DNA from: Pedobacter borealis DSM 19626
GTDB taxonomy: Bacteria > Bacteroidota > Bacteroidia > Sphingobacteriales > Sphingobacteriaceae
Direction of reading: 5' to 3'
Assembly: GCF_000708285.2 (NCBI RefSeq)
Contig: NZ_JAUG01000026.1
Coordinates: 1-49,488 of the forward strand
DNA: 49,488 bases
Below, in pieces: positions 1-7,866 of the stretch. The notes below the pieces were generated by a model that saw only the letters and a program-made list of their open reading frames with translations, ran no database searches and had not been told where the DNA came from. The position numbers and the translations under genes are program-made. How positions within the stretch are numbered: position 1 is the first letter of the stretch; the number at the start of each line of letters is the position of its first letter.

Positions 1-3
1 AAA

Positions 4-108
4 GATGCTGAAATAAATTCAGCATGACGATACGAAAACAAAAACAGTTGGCAAATTTTCAGTTAACAGTATTTATTACCGCCCAAAACTGAAAACCACC
101 AACTGTTA
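4..108. repeat. palindromic intergenic repeats downstream of proline dehydrogenase
   Basis: Two inverted repeats lie in the stretch after the proline dehydrogenase stop. The first is a short hairpin with arms GATGCTGAA and TTCAGCAT around positions 4-24. The second has arms AACAGTTGG near 45-53 and CCAACTGTT near 100-108, with further complementary sequence inside each arm. Similar palindromic sequences recur in other intergenic gaps of this window. They may also act as transcription stops for the gene on the minus strand. Confidence 0.5.
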
Positions 109-121
109 ACTAAAACCTGAA

Positions 122-1306
122 CTACAGTTTCCTTCTTTTTAATTCTCTTTCAATCAAACCCAGCTCACGACCTGTTTGCCCGGCAACTGAAGTATTTTCT
201 TGTGCTCTTCTGAACAGATAAGGCATTACTGCTTTAATAGGCCCGTAAGGCACATACTTTGCTACATTATAATTCGAATCGGCAAGGTTAAAGCTCAAGT
301 TATCACTCATCCCTAGCAACTGGGCAAAATATACATGAGGGTGATTGTGCGTAATATTCTTTTCCTCCAAAAGGTAAGTCAATAAACGGCTGCTATCTTC
401 ATTGTGCGTTCCGGCAACAATGGCAATTTCTTCAATATGATCTACACAATACCGTAAAGATTCGTTATAATCACGGTCAGATGCTGCTTTATCTGGTTGA
501 ATTGGAGAAGGATAACCCATTTCTGCTGCACGTTTACGTTCTTTTTCCATATAGGCACCACGAACCATTTTCACACCCAAAATAAAACCATCAGCTTTGG
601 CAATTAAATGGTCGGCTTTCATATCGGCCAGTTTATCATGACGGTACATTTGGTAGGTATTGTAAACAATAATGCGCTCGCGGTTAAATTTACGCATCAT
701 ATCCAAAGCCAGTTCATCAATGGTATTCTGGATCCAGGTTTCTTCTGCATCGATCATAATCGGCACTCCTTTATCGAAAGCAGTTTTACAGATCATTTCG
801 CAACGCAGCTTTACTTTTTCGTATTCTGCCTTTTCTGCATCATTTAAGGTTTCTTTAGCATCCAGCTTCTGCAATAAGGCAAAACGACCAATTCCGGTAA
901 TTTTGAAAACTGTGATCGGAATTTTGACATCACCATCCGCGCGAACAATCGTACGGATAATCTCTGCACAGGTTTCATCAAAAACCTGCTCTTCCTCTTC
1001 CCCTTCAACCGAATAATCTAAAATGGTACCCACTCCGCCTTTATCCAATTGTGCAATGGCTTTATCGCACTCTGCAATGGTTTCGCCACCACAAAACTGC
1101 TGAAATATAGTGGCTTTTATTGCCCCTTGGATTGGTAAACCGATATTTAAAAAGAAATTGGTAATGGCAGGACCAACTTTGGTAAGGAAATTACTGCCAA
1201 TCATTTTAAAAAGCCAATATGCTTTTTTTAGTTCGTTGTTAGATTTTTGACGGAAAGCAATTTCCGTATTGTCGAAATTTGGTTGTTTGTTGGGGGATAA
1301 ATCCAT
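122..1306 (-). CDS. proline dehydrogenase
   Basis: Predicted FAD-dependent proline dehydrogenase (PRODH), which oxidises L-proline to pyrroline-5-carboxylate in the first step of proline catabolism. The 394-residue protein has the single-domain PRODH layout usual in Bacteroidota, not the fused PutA form. Visible family features are the KMVRGAYMEKER stretch near residue 250 and a C-terminal segment with RRAQENTS and ELGLIERELKRRK. No signal peptide is seen. The start ATG is preceded by a -7 box on the minus strand at 1335-1342, giving a short leader of about 20 bases. It is divergent from the S4-aroB pair. No pyrroline-5-carboxylate dehydrogenase gene is in the window, so the second step is encoded elsewhere. 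Confidence 0.93.
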   Translation of the reverse strand: MDLSPNKQPNFDNTEIAFRQKSNNELKKAYWLFKMIGSNFLTKVGPAITNFFLNIGLPIQGAIKATIFQQFCGGETIAECDKAIAQLDKGGVGTILDYSVEGEEEEQVFDETCAEIIRTIVRADGDVKIPITVFKITGIGRFALLQKLDAKETLNDAEKAEYEKVKLRCEMICKTAFDKGVPIMIDAEETWIQNTIDELALDMMRKFNRERIIVYNTYQMYRHDKLADMKADHLIAKADGFILGVKMVRGAYMEKERKRAAEMGYPSPIQPDKAASDRDYNESLRYCVDHIEEIAIVAGTHNEDSSRLLTYLLEEKNITHNHPHVYFAQLLGMSDNLSFNLADSNYNVAKYVPYGPIKAVMPYLFRRAQENTSVAGQTGRELGLIERELKRRKL

Positions 1307-1334
1307 TTTTATCTATTAATAAGTCAGATTGGTG

Positions 1335-1342
1335 CAAAATTA
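1335..1342 (-). promoter_or_regulatory. -7 box for proline dehydrogenase
   Basis: On the minus strand the sequence reads TAATTTTG, fitting the Bacteroidota TAnnTTTG -7 consensus, about 28 bases upstream of the start codon. I see no convincing -33 TTG at the usual 19-21 base spacing. Confidence 0.45.
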
Positions 1343-1385
1343 TAAAAAGCATTGACTGTTAAAACTAAAAACCTCTAAATAATCG

Positions 1386-1393
1386 TATTTTTG
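1386..1393 (+). promoter_or_regulatory. -7 box for the S4-aroB pair, decides the start codon
   Basis: TATTTTTG matches TAnnTTTG. Transcription would begin roughly 5-7 bases downstream, almost on the ATG at 1400. The TTG codon at 1391 lies inside the box and cannot be in the mRNA, so ATG 1400 is the better start and the transcript would be leaderless or nearly so. Confidence 0.55.
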
Positions 1394-1399
1394 CAGAAA

Positions 1400-1606
1400 A
1401 TGATACAATTCAAATTAGAGGGCGAATTTATTCCATTAATTCAGCTGTTAAAAGCAAGCGGATTAGTTGGGAGTGGCGGTGATGCCCAAACCGTTGTTGA
1501 GGATGGTTTAGTAAAAACTAACGGTGAGGTCGAATTTCGTAAACGTTATAAGGTTAGGGTTGGCGATATTATTACTTTTGGAGAAAACAAAATAGAAGTT
1601 ATTTAA
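1400..1606 (+). CDS. S4-domain RNA-binding protein (YbcJ/RlbA-like)
   Basis: Small protein of 68 residues consisting of one S4 (alpha-L) RNA-binding fold. The signature is the LLKASGLVGSGGDAQTVVEDG segment followed by VKTNGEVEFRKRYKVRVGDII, where the conserved basic surface binds structured RNA. Proteins of this kind are associated with ribosomes, but the exact target is unknown. A longer reading from a TTG at 1391 adds three residues, but that codon falls within the promoter box. Its stop codon overlaps the aroB start by one base (TAATG), so the two genes are almost surely translationally coupled. Confidence 0.85.
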   Translation: MIQFKLEGEFIPLIQLLKASGLVGSGGDAQTVVEDGLVKTNGEVEFRKRYKVRVGDIITFGENKIEVI

Positions 1607-2664
1607 TGGAACCACTAACCAGTGCAGGTCACACCCTATATTTCGAAAGTAATTTAGCAGCGCTAAAAACACTTTTGGAAAGTAACAAATACAGTAAAAT
1701 TTTTGTACTTGCAGATGAACATACCAGCGAAATCTGCTTGCCCCTATTTCAATCACTTTTAGATGATTATGCTGAATTTGACCTAATCGAAACTTCGGCA
1801 GGTGAAGAAAACAAAAACATCGACTTTTGTATCGGAATCTGGAAGACGCTTTTGGATTTTGAAGCAGACCGCAAAAGTTTAATGATCAATTTAGGTGGTG
1901 GTGTAATTACCGATATGGGCGGATTTATTGCCTCTACCTATAAAAGGGGAATCGATTTCATCAATGTACCTACTACCCTTCTATCGCAGGTTGATGCTTC
2001 GGTAGGTGGCAAAACAGGGATCGATATCGACAATGTAAAAAACATGGTAGGCACTTTTACCTTACCACAAATGGTTTTTATCGAAACTGCATTCTTAAAA
2101 ACATTACCACAGCGCGAGCTTTTATCGGGCTTTGCAGAAATGATTAAACATGGCCTGATTTATGATAAGCCATATTACGAAAAATTAAAAGGAAGCAATT
2201 ACTTAAGCCCTTCGGCACAAGATATTTACCGATCAGTAGAAATTAAAAACGAGGTGGTTACCATCGATCCGCATGAAAAAAATCTGCGTAAGATTTTAAA
2301 CTTCGGGCACACCATTGGACATGCTGTAGAGGGTTATTCTTTGGCAAATGACGAAAATCCGTTAACACATGGTGAAGCTATTGCCATCGGTTTTGTTTGT
2401 GAGGCTGCATTATCAATCAAAAACAGTACGTTAACTCCGGAGGAATTGAAGGATATCAGTGGATATATTTTATCCTTATACCCTAAATACCACATTAAAA
2501 AAGAAAGTTTCGATACACTTTTAGAGCTGATGCAAAGTGATAAAAAGAATGAAGATGGAAACATTCTCTTTTCACTTTTAGAAACAACAGGCAAATGCAC
2601 ATTTAACTGCCGTGTAAGTACCGCCGATATTTTGAACAGTTTAAATTATTACAATAGTTTATAA
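1606..2664 (+). CDS. aroB: 3-dehydroquinate synthase
   Basis: Second enzyme of the shikimate pathway, converting DAHP to 3-dehydroquinate with NAD+ and a divalent metal ion. The 352-residue length is normal. The glycine-rich NAD-binding stretch (LGGGVITDMGGF, near residue 100) and the PTTLLSQVDASVGGKTGID block are diagnostic. Metal-binding histidines are visible in NFGHTIGHAVE (around residues 230-240) and LTHGEAIAIG. It starts at the base where the S4 gene stops and is followed after one base by the sterol desaturase-like gene, so all three should be one transcript. It lies about 1.5 kb before the rest of the aromatic pathway genes. Confidence 0.96.
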   Translation: MEPLTSAGHTLYFESNLAALKTLLESNKYSKIFVLADEHTSEICLPLFQSLLDDYAEFDLIETSAGEENKNIDFCIGIWKTLLDFEADRKSLMINLGGGVITDMGGFIASTYKRGIDFINVPTTLLSQVDASVGGKTGIDIDNVKNMVGTFTLPQMVFIETAFLKTLPQRELLSGFAEMIKHGLIYDKPYYEKLKGSNYLSPSAQDIYRSVEIKNEVVTIDPHEKNLRKILNFGHTIGHAVEGYSLANDENPLTHGEAIAIGFVCEAALSIKNSTLTPEELKDISGYILSLYPKYHIKKESFDTLLELMQSDKKNEDGNILFSLLETTGKCTFNCRVSTADILNSLNYYNSL

Positions 2665-2665
2665 A

Positions 2666-3628
2666 ATGAATTTTACCGGAAGTGATATTTCTGTAGTAGG
2701 CCTATTTGGTTTCGTAATCGTTTTAACCTTGGTTGAAATGTATTTCAGCTATGCCCACGACAGAAAATTATATACCAAACGCGATACGTGGACCAATATC
2801 TACTTGATGACGGCTGCTATTGTGATTAATTTAGCAACAAAAACAGGCACTTTTTTTCTACTGCAGTACTGTTATCAATTCCGTTTGTTCCAAATCCCCA
2901 ATATTTGGCTTTATTGGTTTGTTTTGATTTTAGCGCAAGATTTTCTGTATTGGTTTTTGCATACAGTTGGTCATTACGTACGCTTTTTCTGGGCGATGCA
3001 CGTTACACATCACTCGTCTGAACATTTTAACTTAACTACTGGTTTCCGTTCAACCGTTTTCGAGCCACTGTATCGTGTTTTCTTTTATCTGCCCTTAGCA
3101 TTTATGGGTTTCACCGCTGTTGATATTATTTTTGCTTACCTGGTAACCCAAATTTACGGCAACCTGGTGCACACTCAATACGACATTAAGCTTCCAAAAT
3201 GGTATGGGTATATTTTCGTAACGCCATCACACCATCGCGTGCACCATGCCAGCAATGTACGTTACCTAGACAAAAATATGGGTATGGTTTTAATTCTTTG
3301 GGATAGATGGTTCGGCACTTTTCAAGAGGAATTACCAGAAGATGTGATTAAATACGGTTTAACTACTCAACCTGAAGATACTGGTGCGGTTAACATTATT
3401 TTTCATGAGTTTATTGCATTGAGTGCTGATGTTAAAAAAGCACCAACTTTTATAGATAAAGTGAAATACATTTTTAACCCGCCGGGATGGAGCCATGATG
3501 GAAGCACTAAAATTGCTAAAATTATGCAACAGGAATTGCGCGAAGAGGAAGAGAAAAGATATGAAGCATTACAACAAGATAAAGTAAAAGGACTTAATGA
3601 CCGGGGAGAATTAAGTTCTACGGGATAA
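2666..3628 (+). CDS. sterol desaturase / fatty acid hydroxylase family membrane protein
   Basis: Integral membrane di-iron oxygenase-like protein of 320 residues. About four to five hydrophobic segments occur in the first 200 residues. The histidine clusters typical of the family are present: HTVGH, HVTHH, HTQYD and HHRVHH, which would hold two iron atoms. Members hydroxylate or desaturate lipids; in Bacteroidota they are often linked to membrane lipid or carotenoid changes, but the substrate cannot be told from sequence. The basic, charged tail after residue 270 is likely cytoplasmic. It begins one base after the aroB stop, with a terminator directly downstream. Confidence 0.85.
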   Translation: MNFTGSDISVVGLFGFVIVLTLVEMYFSYAHDRKLYTKRDTWTNIYLMTAAIVINLATKTGTFFLLQYCYQFRLFQIPNIWLYWFVLILAQDFLYWFLHTVGHYVRFFWAMHVTHHSSEHFNLTTGFRSTVFEPLYRVFFYLPLAFMGFTAVDIIFAYLVTQIYGNLVHTQYDIKLPKWYGYIFVTPSHHRVHHASNVRYLDKNMGMVLILWDRWFGTFQEELPEDVIKYGLTTQPEDTGAVNIIFHEFIALSADVKKAPTFIDKVKYIFNPPGWSHDGSTKIAKIMQQELREEEEKRYEALQQDKVKGLNDRGELSSTG

Positions 3629-3643
3629 AAAACAATATAAGCT

Positions 3644-3672
3644 AATGGTCTGTGTCTCCACAGACCATTTTT
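3644..3672 (+). terminator. rho-independent terminator after sterol desaturase gene
   Basis: Perfect 11-bp stem (AATGGTCTGTG with CACAGACCATT), four-base loop TCTC, followed by a short T tract. It ends the S4-aroB-desaturase transcription unit. Confidence 0.8.
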
Positions 3673-3687
3673 GTTAACGTTTCATTT

Positions 3688-3860
3688 ACTTTTTTAACCA
3701 CAGATGCACACTGATGAAATTTACTATTCGAAAAATGCTGTCATTCTGAGCGCAGCGAAGAATCCCTGACAGCAGTAAACAGGTATTTCTTCGCCTGCAG
3801 ATGCTTCGTACCTCAGCATGACAATTTATCTGTGTTTATCCTTTTCATCTGTGGTTGATA
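3688..3860. repeat. nested palindromic intergenic repeat
   Basis: Outer arms read AACCACAGATG near 3696 and CATCTGTGGTT near 3847. Inner arms read TGTCATTCTGAG near 3740 and, inverted, CTCAGCATGACA near 3812, each next to a GAAG/CTTC block. The whole can fold into one long cruciform or RNA hairpin. Related inner sequences appear near 6358 and 49350. No coding capacity is seen. Confidence 0.55.
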
Positions 3861-3978
3861 ATACCCCAACCATATAAAAATCTGTTTTTAAGTTGTTTCA
3901 GAAAACTAAAAGACCAATTCAGAAAACAGACCGTTTTTAACAAAATTAAATTTTATTAAAAATATTTTCAATTTCCTA

Positions 3979-4008
3979 TTGACAAATTAAATTTTGTTGC
4001 TACATTTG
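3979..4008 (+). promoter_or_regulatory. promoter of the aromatic amino acid leader
   Basis: TTG at 3979-3981 and TACATTTG at 4001-4008 are separated by 19 bases, which fits the Bacteroidota TTG-N19-TAnnTTTG promoter very well. Transcription would start near 4013-4015, just before the leader peptide. Confidence 0.75.
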
Positions 4009-4025
4009 GCTCAACAAAAAAAAGG

Positions 4026-4088
4026 ATGAAAAATTTTAACACATATTACTTTGGTTACTTTTACTATTTTAGTGAGAGCCGGGGCTAA
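4026..4088 (+). CDS. Phe/Tyr-rich leader peptide of the attenuator
   Basis: ATG at 4026 opens a 20-codon frame, MKNFNTYYFGYFYYFSESRG, ending at TAA 4086. Nine of its codons are Phe or Tyr (four Phe, five Tyr), packed between codons 4 and 15. This is the expected make-up of a leader peptide sensing charged tRNA-Phe and tRNA-Tyr. It lies right after a good promoter and directly before a strong terminator and the prephenate dehydratase gene. The last five codons contain the antiterminator segment, so a ribosome that reaches the stop codon would hide it. Confidence 0.85.
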   Translation: MKNFNTYYFGYFYYFSESRG

Positions 4089-4156
4089 TATGCAAAAAGA
4101 TATATAACAATATTAAAATGTATAAAAAAGTCCCGGCAAACAGCCGGGACTTTTTT
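4078..4156 (+). promoter_or_regulatory. transcription attenuator: antiterminator and terminator
   Basis: Terminator: GTCCCGGC at 4130-4137, loop AAACA, GCCGGGAC at 4143-4150, then six T. Competing pairing: GCCGGGGC at 4078-4085, inside the leader peptide reading frame, can pair over all eight bases (one G-U) with 4130-4137. When ribosomes stall at Phe/Tyr codons the antiterminator can form; when they run to the stop codon they cover 4078-4085 and the terminator forms. This is the classic translation-coupled attenuation logic, read here from sequence only. Confidence 0.85.
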
Positions 4157-4170
4157 GTTTTAACGCAAAA

Positions 4171-5004
4171 ATGGAAACGACAAAACGAGTAGCAATTCAG
4201 GGTATTAAAGCATCTTTCCACGAGGAGGCCGCCTACAAATTCTTTGGTAAAGACATTGAAACTGTTGAGTGTAATTCTTTTAAAGAAACCTGCGACAAGC
4301 TAGAAAAAAACGATGCCGATTTCGTAGTAATGGCTATCGAAAACTCTATCGCTGGCAGTTTATTACCAAACTATACACTGATCCGTGATTTTGGTTTTTC
4401 GGTTGTAGGCGAGGTTTACTTACCTATCCAATTGCATTTGATGGCGCTGCCGGGCGTAAAGTTTGAAGATATTAAAGTGGTTACTTCACATCCTATCGCC
4501 ATCCGCCAGTGTATCGATTTCTTTTACGATTATCCACACATTAAAATTGTAGAAAGCAACGATACTGCTGCCTGCGCAAAACGGATCCAGGAAGAGCAAT
4601 TAACCGATACCATGGCCATTGCAAACAGTTTAGCTGCAGAACTTTACAGCTTAAACATTTTAGAACGTCGTGTAGAATCGAACAAGAAAAACTACACCCG
4701 TTTTCTGATCCTTAAAAAGGATAAAACAGACGAAGGAAAGAAAATAAACAAAGCATCAATCTGTTTTCAGGTTGGACACAAAGCAGGCTCACTGGCAACT
4801 GTGTTAAATATTTTTGCCGAACAGGATGTAAGCTTAACAAAAATACAATCTATGCCGGTTTTAGGTAAAAGAAACGAGTATTACTTTTACGTCGACTTAG
4901 AATGGCCAAGTACCGAAAAATATGATAAGGCCATTAGAAAGGCATTAAAATATACATCGAATTTTAATATCCTGGGAGAGTACCAGAAGAACGATAAAGT
5001 ATAA
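4171..5004 (+). CDS. pheA: prephenate dehydratase
   Basis: Converts prephenate to phenylpyruvate, the committed step to phenylalanine. The 277-residue protein has the monofunctional layout: a dehydratase domain (about residues 1-185) and a C-terminal ACT domain (about 193-275) that normally binds Phe for feedback inhibition. Catalytic-region hallmarks are IENSIAGSL, ESNDTAACAKRI and the NYTRF segment carrying the conserved Thr-Arg-Phe. In the ACT domain the usual ESRP motif reads KIQSMP, so Phe binding may be altered. There is no chorismate mutase domain here; that activity is fused to the DAHP synthase encoded next. Expression should be controlled by the attenuator just upstream. Confidence 0.95.
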   Translation: METTKRVAIQGIKASFHEEAAYKFFGKDIETVECNSFKETCDKLEKNDADFVVMAIENSIAGSLLPNYTLIRDFGFSVVGEVYLPIQLHLMALPGVKFEDIKVVTSHPIAIRQCIDFFYDYPHIKIVESNDTAACAKRIQEEQLTDTMAIANSLAAELYSLNILERRVESNKKNYTRFLILKKDKTDEGKKINKASICFQVGHKAGSLATVLNIFAEQDVSLTKIQSMPVLGKRNEYYFYVDLEWPSTEKYDKAIRKALKYTSNFNILGEYQKNDKV

Positions 5005-5032
5005 ATTGGTTAACTGTTTAAACTGCAGAACT

Positions 5033-5062
5033 GGTTAATCGCCAAAACAAACGATTAACCGA
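5033..5062. repeat. intercistronic hairpin between pheA and the DAHP synthase gene
   Basis: Arms GGTTAATCG and CGATTAACC around a ten-base loop. There is no T tract, so it is more likely an mRNA stability or repeat element than a terminator. The same GGTTAATCGGTTAAC-type sequence recurs after the aminotransferase gene near 17309. Confidence 0.45.
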
Positions 5063-5115
5063 TTAACCCAATCAAATAATAGAATTTTAAAAAAAAATAT
5101 TACAAACCCATCATC

Positions 5116-6255
5116 ATGAAACTTAATTTAAACATCCAACCATTAAACACCTGGTTAAACGTAAACAACGAACCATTAATCATTTCTGGTCCTTGTAGCG
5201 CCGAAACTGAAGAACAATTATTAACTACAGCACATTTATTGGCTGCTACCGGTAAAGTATCGGTATTGAGAGCTGGTATCTGGAAGCCACGTACCCGTCC
5301 GGGAGAATTTGAAGGTATCGGAAGTATCGGTTTAGAGTGGTTAAAACGTGCTAAAGCAGAAACTGGTTTGCCAACGGCTGTAGAGGTTGCAAATGCAAAA
5401 CACGTTGAAGAGGCTTTAGCAGCTGGTGTAGACATCCTTTGGATTGGTGCACGTTCTACTGTAAACCCTTTCACTGTTCAGGAAATTGCTGATGCTTTAA
5501 AAGGCCATGATGTTCCGGTATTGATCAAAAATCCAGTTAACCCGGATTTACAGTTATGGATCGGTGCAATTGAGCGAATCAATGGCGCAGGAATTACTAA
5601 AATCGGTGCTATTCACCGCGGTTTCTCATCATTCGAGAAAAGTTCTTTCCGTAACGAACCAATGTGGGAACTTGCTATTCAATTAAAAACACTCTGCCCT
5701 GAGTTACCGATCATCAACGATCCAAGCCATATTTGCGGTAACCGTGAGTTACTCCCTTACATCTCTCAAAAAGCATTAGATTTAGATATGCAAGGTTTAA
5801 TGATCGAATCGCACGTAGATCCTTCAGTTGCCTGGACAGATGCTAAACAACAAGTTACTCCTGCTGCTTTAGCTGAATTGGTTGACCGTTTAACTGTTCG
5901 TGAACCAGAGGTTGCTAACGAAGCTTCTGCTGATAAATTAGCTGAATTACGTAAATCAATCGATAAAATTGACGATATCCTATTGCAGAAATTAGGCGAA
6001 CGTATGTCTATCGTAGCAAAAATCGGTGAGTTCAAACGCGATAACCAGGTAACTATTTTACAGGTTAACCGTTGGGATGCCATCATCCAAAAAGGTCATG
6101 CTTTTGCAAAAGCTTTAAAATTAGACTTAAACTTTACTGAGAAATTCTTAGAATTGGTGCATGGTGAATCAATCCGTAAACAAACTGAAATCATGAACGC
6201 CGGCAAAGCTGAACAAGGTATTGCTGCTGAGCAACATACTGAGGTTAAAGCGTAA
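5116..6255 (+). CDS. bifunctional DAHP synthase / chorismate mutase (AroQ type)
   Basis: First enzyme of the shikimate pathway joined to chorismate mutase. Residues 1 to about 265 form the DAHP synthase barrel: GPCSAE, RAGIWKPRTRPGEFEGIG, GARS, and the KNPVNPD and HRGF segments that bind phosphoenolpyruvate and erythrose 4-phosphate. Residues about 275-360 form an all-helical AroQ mutase beginning LRKSIDKIDDILLQKLGERM. This fusion is typical of Bacteroidota and lets prephenate control entry into the whole pathway. It lies 111 bases after pheA with no strong terminator between, so it probably shares the attenuator-controlled transcript. The tail after residue 360 is Ala/Glu-rich. Confidence 0.94.
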   Translation: MKLNLNIQPLNTWLNVNNEPLIISGPCSAETEEQLLTTAHLLAATGKVSVLRAGIWKPRTRPGEFEGIGSIGLEWLKRAKAETGLPTAVEVANAKHVEEALAAGVDILWIGARSTVNPFTVQEIADALKGHDVPVLIKNPVNPDLQLWIGAIERINGAGITKIGAIHRGFSSFEKSSFRNEPMWELAIQLKTLCPELPIINDPSHICGNRELLPYISQKALDLDMQGLMIESHVDPSVAWTDAKQQVTPAALAELVDRLTVREPEVANEASADKLAELRKSIDKIDDILLQKLGERMSIVAKIGEFKRDNQVTILQVNRWDAIIQKGHAFAKALKLDLNFTEKFLELVHGESIRKQTEIMNAGKAEQGIAAEQHTEVKA

Positions 6256-6349
6256 TTGAGGTAGAGGGTTTAAAGGTTTAAGGTGGAGGGTAAAACCGAA
6301 ACGCTTAATCAAACTTAGCGCTGAAAAGACTAAAGCTTAAAGCTAAGTT

Positions 6350-6460
6350 TAACAGTGATGTCATCCTGAGCCTGTCGAAGGACTTACGATAGTTTTCGAC
6401 TAACTCAATATGATATTAAAAAACAAATATAATGTGGTGTCAGATGTTTCCATCTGACAC
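6350..6460. repeat. intergenic repeat plus perfect hairpin before aroA
   Basis: GTCATCCTGAGCCTGTCGAAGG (from about 6359) belongs to the same palindromic family as sequences near 3740 and 49350. It is followed by a perfect 10-bp hairpin, GTGTCAGATG (6437-6446) and CATCTGACAC (6451-6460), with loop TTTC and no T tract. Confidence 0.5.
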
Positions 6461-6488
6461 TTACATTTAAGAATAAAAACAGAATAAA

Positions 6489-7778
6489 ATGTCGAAAAAC
6501 GCCTTAGTTTCTTTTAAAGGAACCAAGAATATTAATACGGAAATCCAATTAACGGGCTCGAAAAGCGAATGCAACAGGGCTTTAATTATTAGCGCTTTAA
6601 GCAAGAAACTGGTTATAGTTGAAAACCTTTCCAATGCTGCCGATACGGTAACCTTAAATGGTATCCTAAACAAGTTGGGAGTTGAGAATGGTGAGTTGGG
6701 AGCAGACTCCAAACTAAAAACTACAAACTCCGAACTGGTTGACGTTGGTCCTGCAGGGACCGCCATGCGTTTTTTATCGGCTTATCTTTCGGCTAAAAAC
6801 GGCAATTTCTTACTTACCGGAACCGAACGGATGAAACAGCGCCCCATTGGTATCTTGGCAGAAGCTTTAAAAACCATCGGTGCTGATATTTCTTATGCAG
6901 AAGCTAAAGGTTTCCCGCCATTAAATATTATTGGTCCTTTAAATCAAAAAACTGCTGAAGTTAAAATTAAAGGCGATATCAGCAGTCAATATATTTCGGC
7001 CTTGCTAATGATTGCCCCTATCCTACCTCAGGGTTTAACTTTAGAAATTGAGGGCGAGCTTACTTCTAAACCATATGTAGATATGACTTTAGATATGTTG
7101 GCTGAAGTTGGCATTTCACATTCTTGGAACGGAAATTCAATTTCCATCAAACCACAGGTATTTAAACCTGGTACTTTGGTTGTTGAGCCCGACTGGAGCG
7201 CAGCATCGTATTGGTATAGTATTGCAGCTTTAGCTGATGAAGCAGAAATTAGCTTACCTGCTTTAAAAGAAAAAAGTTTGCAGGGCGATAGTCAGATCAA
7301 AAATATCATGAAGATTTTTGGTATTGCTACCAGCAAAACCAATGATGGAATTGCTATTAGCAACTTAGGCCTTTCTTTAGAGACAAAAGAAGTTTTAGAT
7401 TTAAAAACCTGTCCGGATTTAGCACAAACCATTGTAGTTATTGCAGCTGCATTAGGTAAAAATATGTCTTTTACTGGCTTAGAAACCTTAAAAATTAAAG
7501 AAACAGACCGTATTGCAGCACTTCAGACCGAATTGGCTAAAATAGGCGTTACTTTTACAGAAGATAATCTGGTTTATACTTTAAATACAGACAACCTTCA
7601 TTTTCCGGATAAAGTTACCTTCGCAACCTACGAGGACCACCGTATGGCGATGGCTTTTGCTCCTCTTGCACTGTTGATCAACGAAGTTGAAATTGAAGAA
7701 ATGCAGGTAGTAGAAAAATCTTATCCATATTATTGGGAGGATTTGAAAAAAGCGGGATTTGATGTTAGTATCAAGTAA
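6489..7778 (+). CDS. aroA: 3-phosphoshikimate 1-carboxyvinyltransferase (EPSP synthase)
   Basis: Joins phosphoenolpyruvate to shikimate 3-phosphate to make EPSP. Length 429 is normal. Conserved substrate-binding blocks are visible: LTGSKSECNRALI near residue 21, GPAGTAMRFLSAYL near 87, MKQRPIGIL, SSQYISALL, LKIKETDRI (the usual KESDR region) and YEDHRMAMAFAPLAL near the end. Odd feature: residues about 64-83, just before the GTAMR loop, are encoded by a repetitive, palindromic DNA stretch that looks like an intergenic repeat captured in frame. It lies between the DAHP synthase and aroC genes in the same direction. Confidence 0.95.
   Translation: MSKNALVSFKGTKNINTEIQLTGSKSECNRALIISALSKKLVIVENLSNAADTVTLNGILNKLGVENGELGADSKLKTTNSELVDVGPAGTAMRFLSAYLSAKNGNFLLTGTERMKQRPIGILAEALKTIGADISYAEAKGFPPLNIIGPLNQKTAEVKIKGDISSQYISALLMIAPILPQGLTLEIEGELTSKPYVDMTLDMLAEVGISHSWNGNSISIKPQVFKPGTLVVEPDWSAASYWYSIAALADEAEISLPALKEKSLQGDSQIKNIMKIFGIATSKTNDGIAISNLGLSLETKEVLDLKTCPDLAQTIVVIAAALGKNMSFTGLETLKIKETDRIAALQTELAKIGVTFTEDNLVYTLNTDNLHFPDKVTFATYEDHRMAMAFAPLALLINEVEIEEMQVVEKSYPYYWEDLKKAGFDVSIK
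6673..6737 (+). repeat. in-frame repeat-like insertion inside aroA
   Basis: The sequence is built of GAGTTGGGAG-like units followed by their near-complement (CTCCAAACT, CAAACTCC) and can fold on itself. It encodes the hydrophilic residues 64-83, a place where related enzymes usually have only a short surface loop. Confidence 0.5.
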
Positions 7779-7866
7779 CGAGAAGGAAGTATCAAGAACC
7801 AAGTATAAAGATTGGATGTTAAAATCCATTCAATAATTTAATCAATCTATAATTCAATCAAAAATA

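Noticed and set aside
608..1016. Plus-strand ORFs of 79 and 114 codons within the proline dehydrogenase gene
   Set aside because: Antisense to a well-conserved enzyme, no independent evidence of coding.
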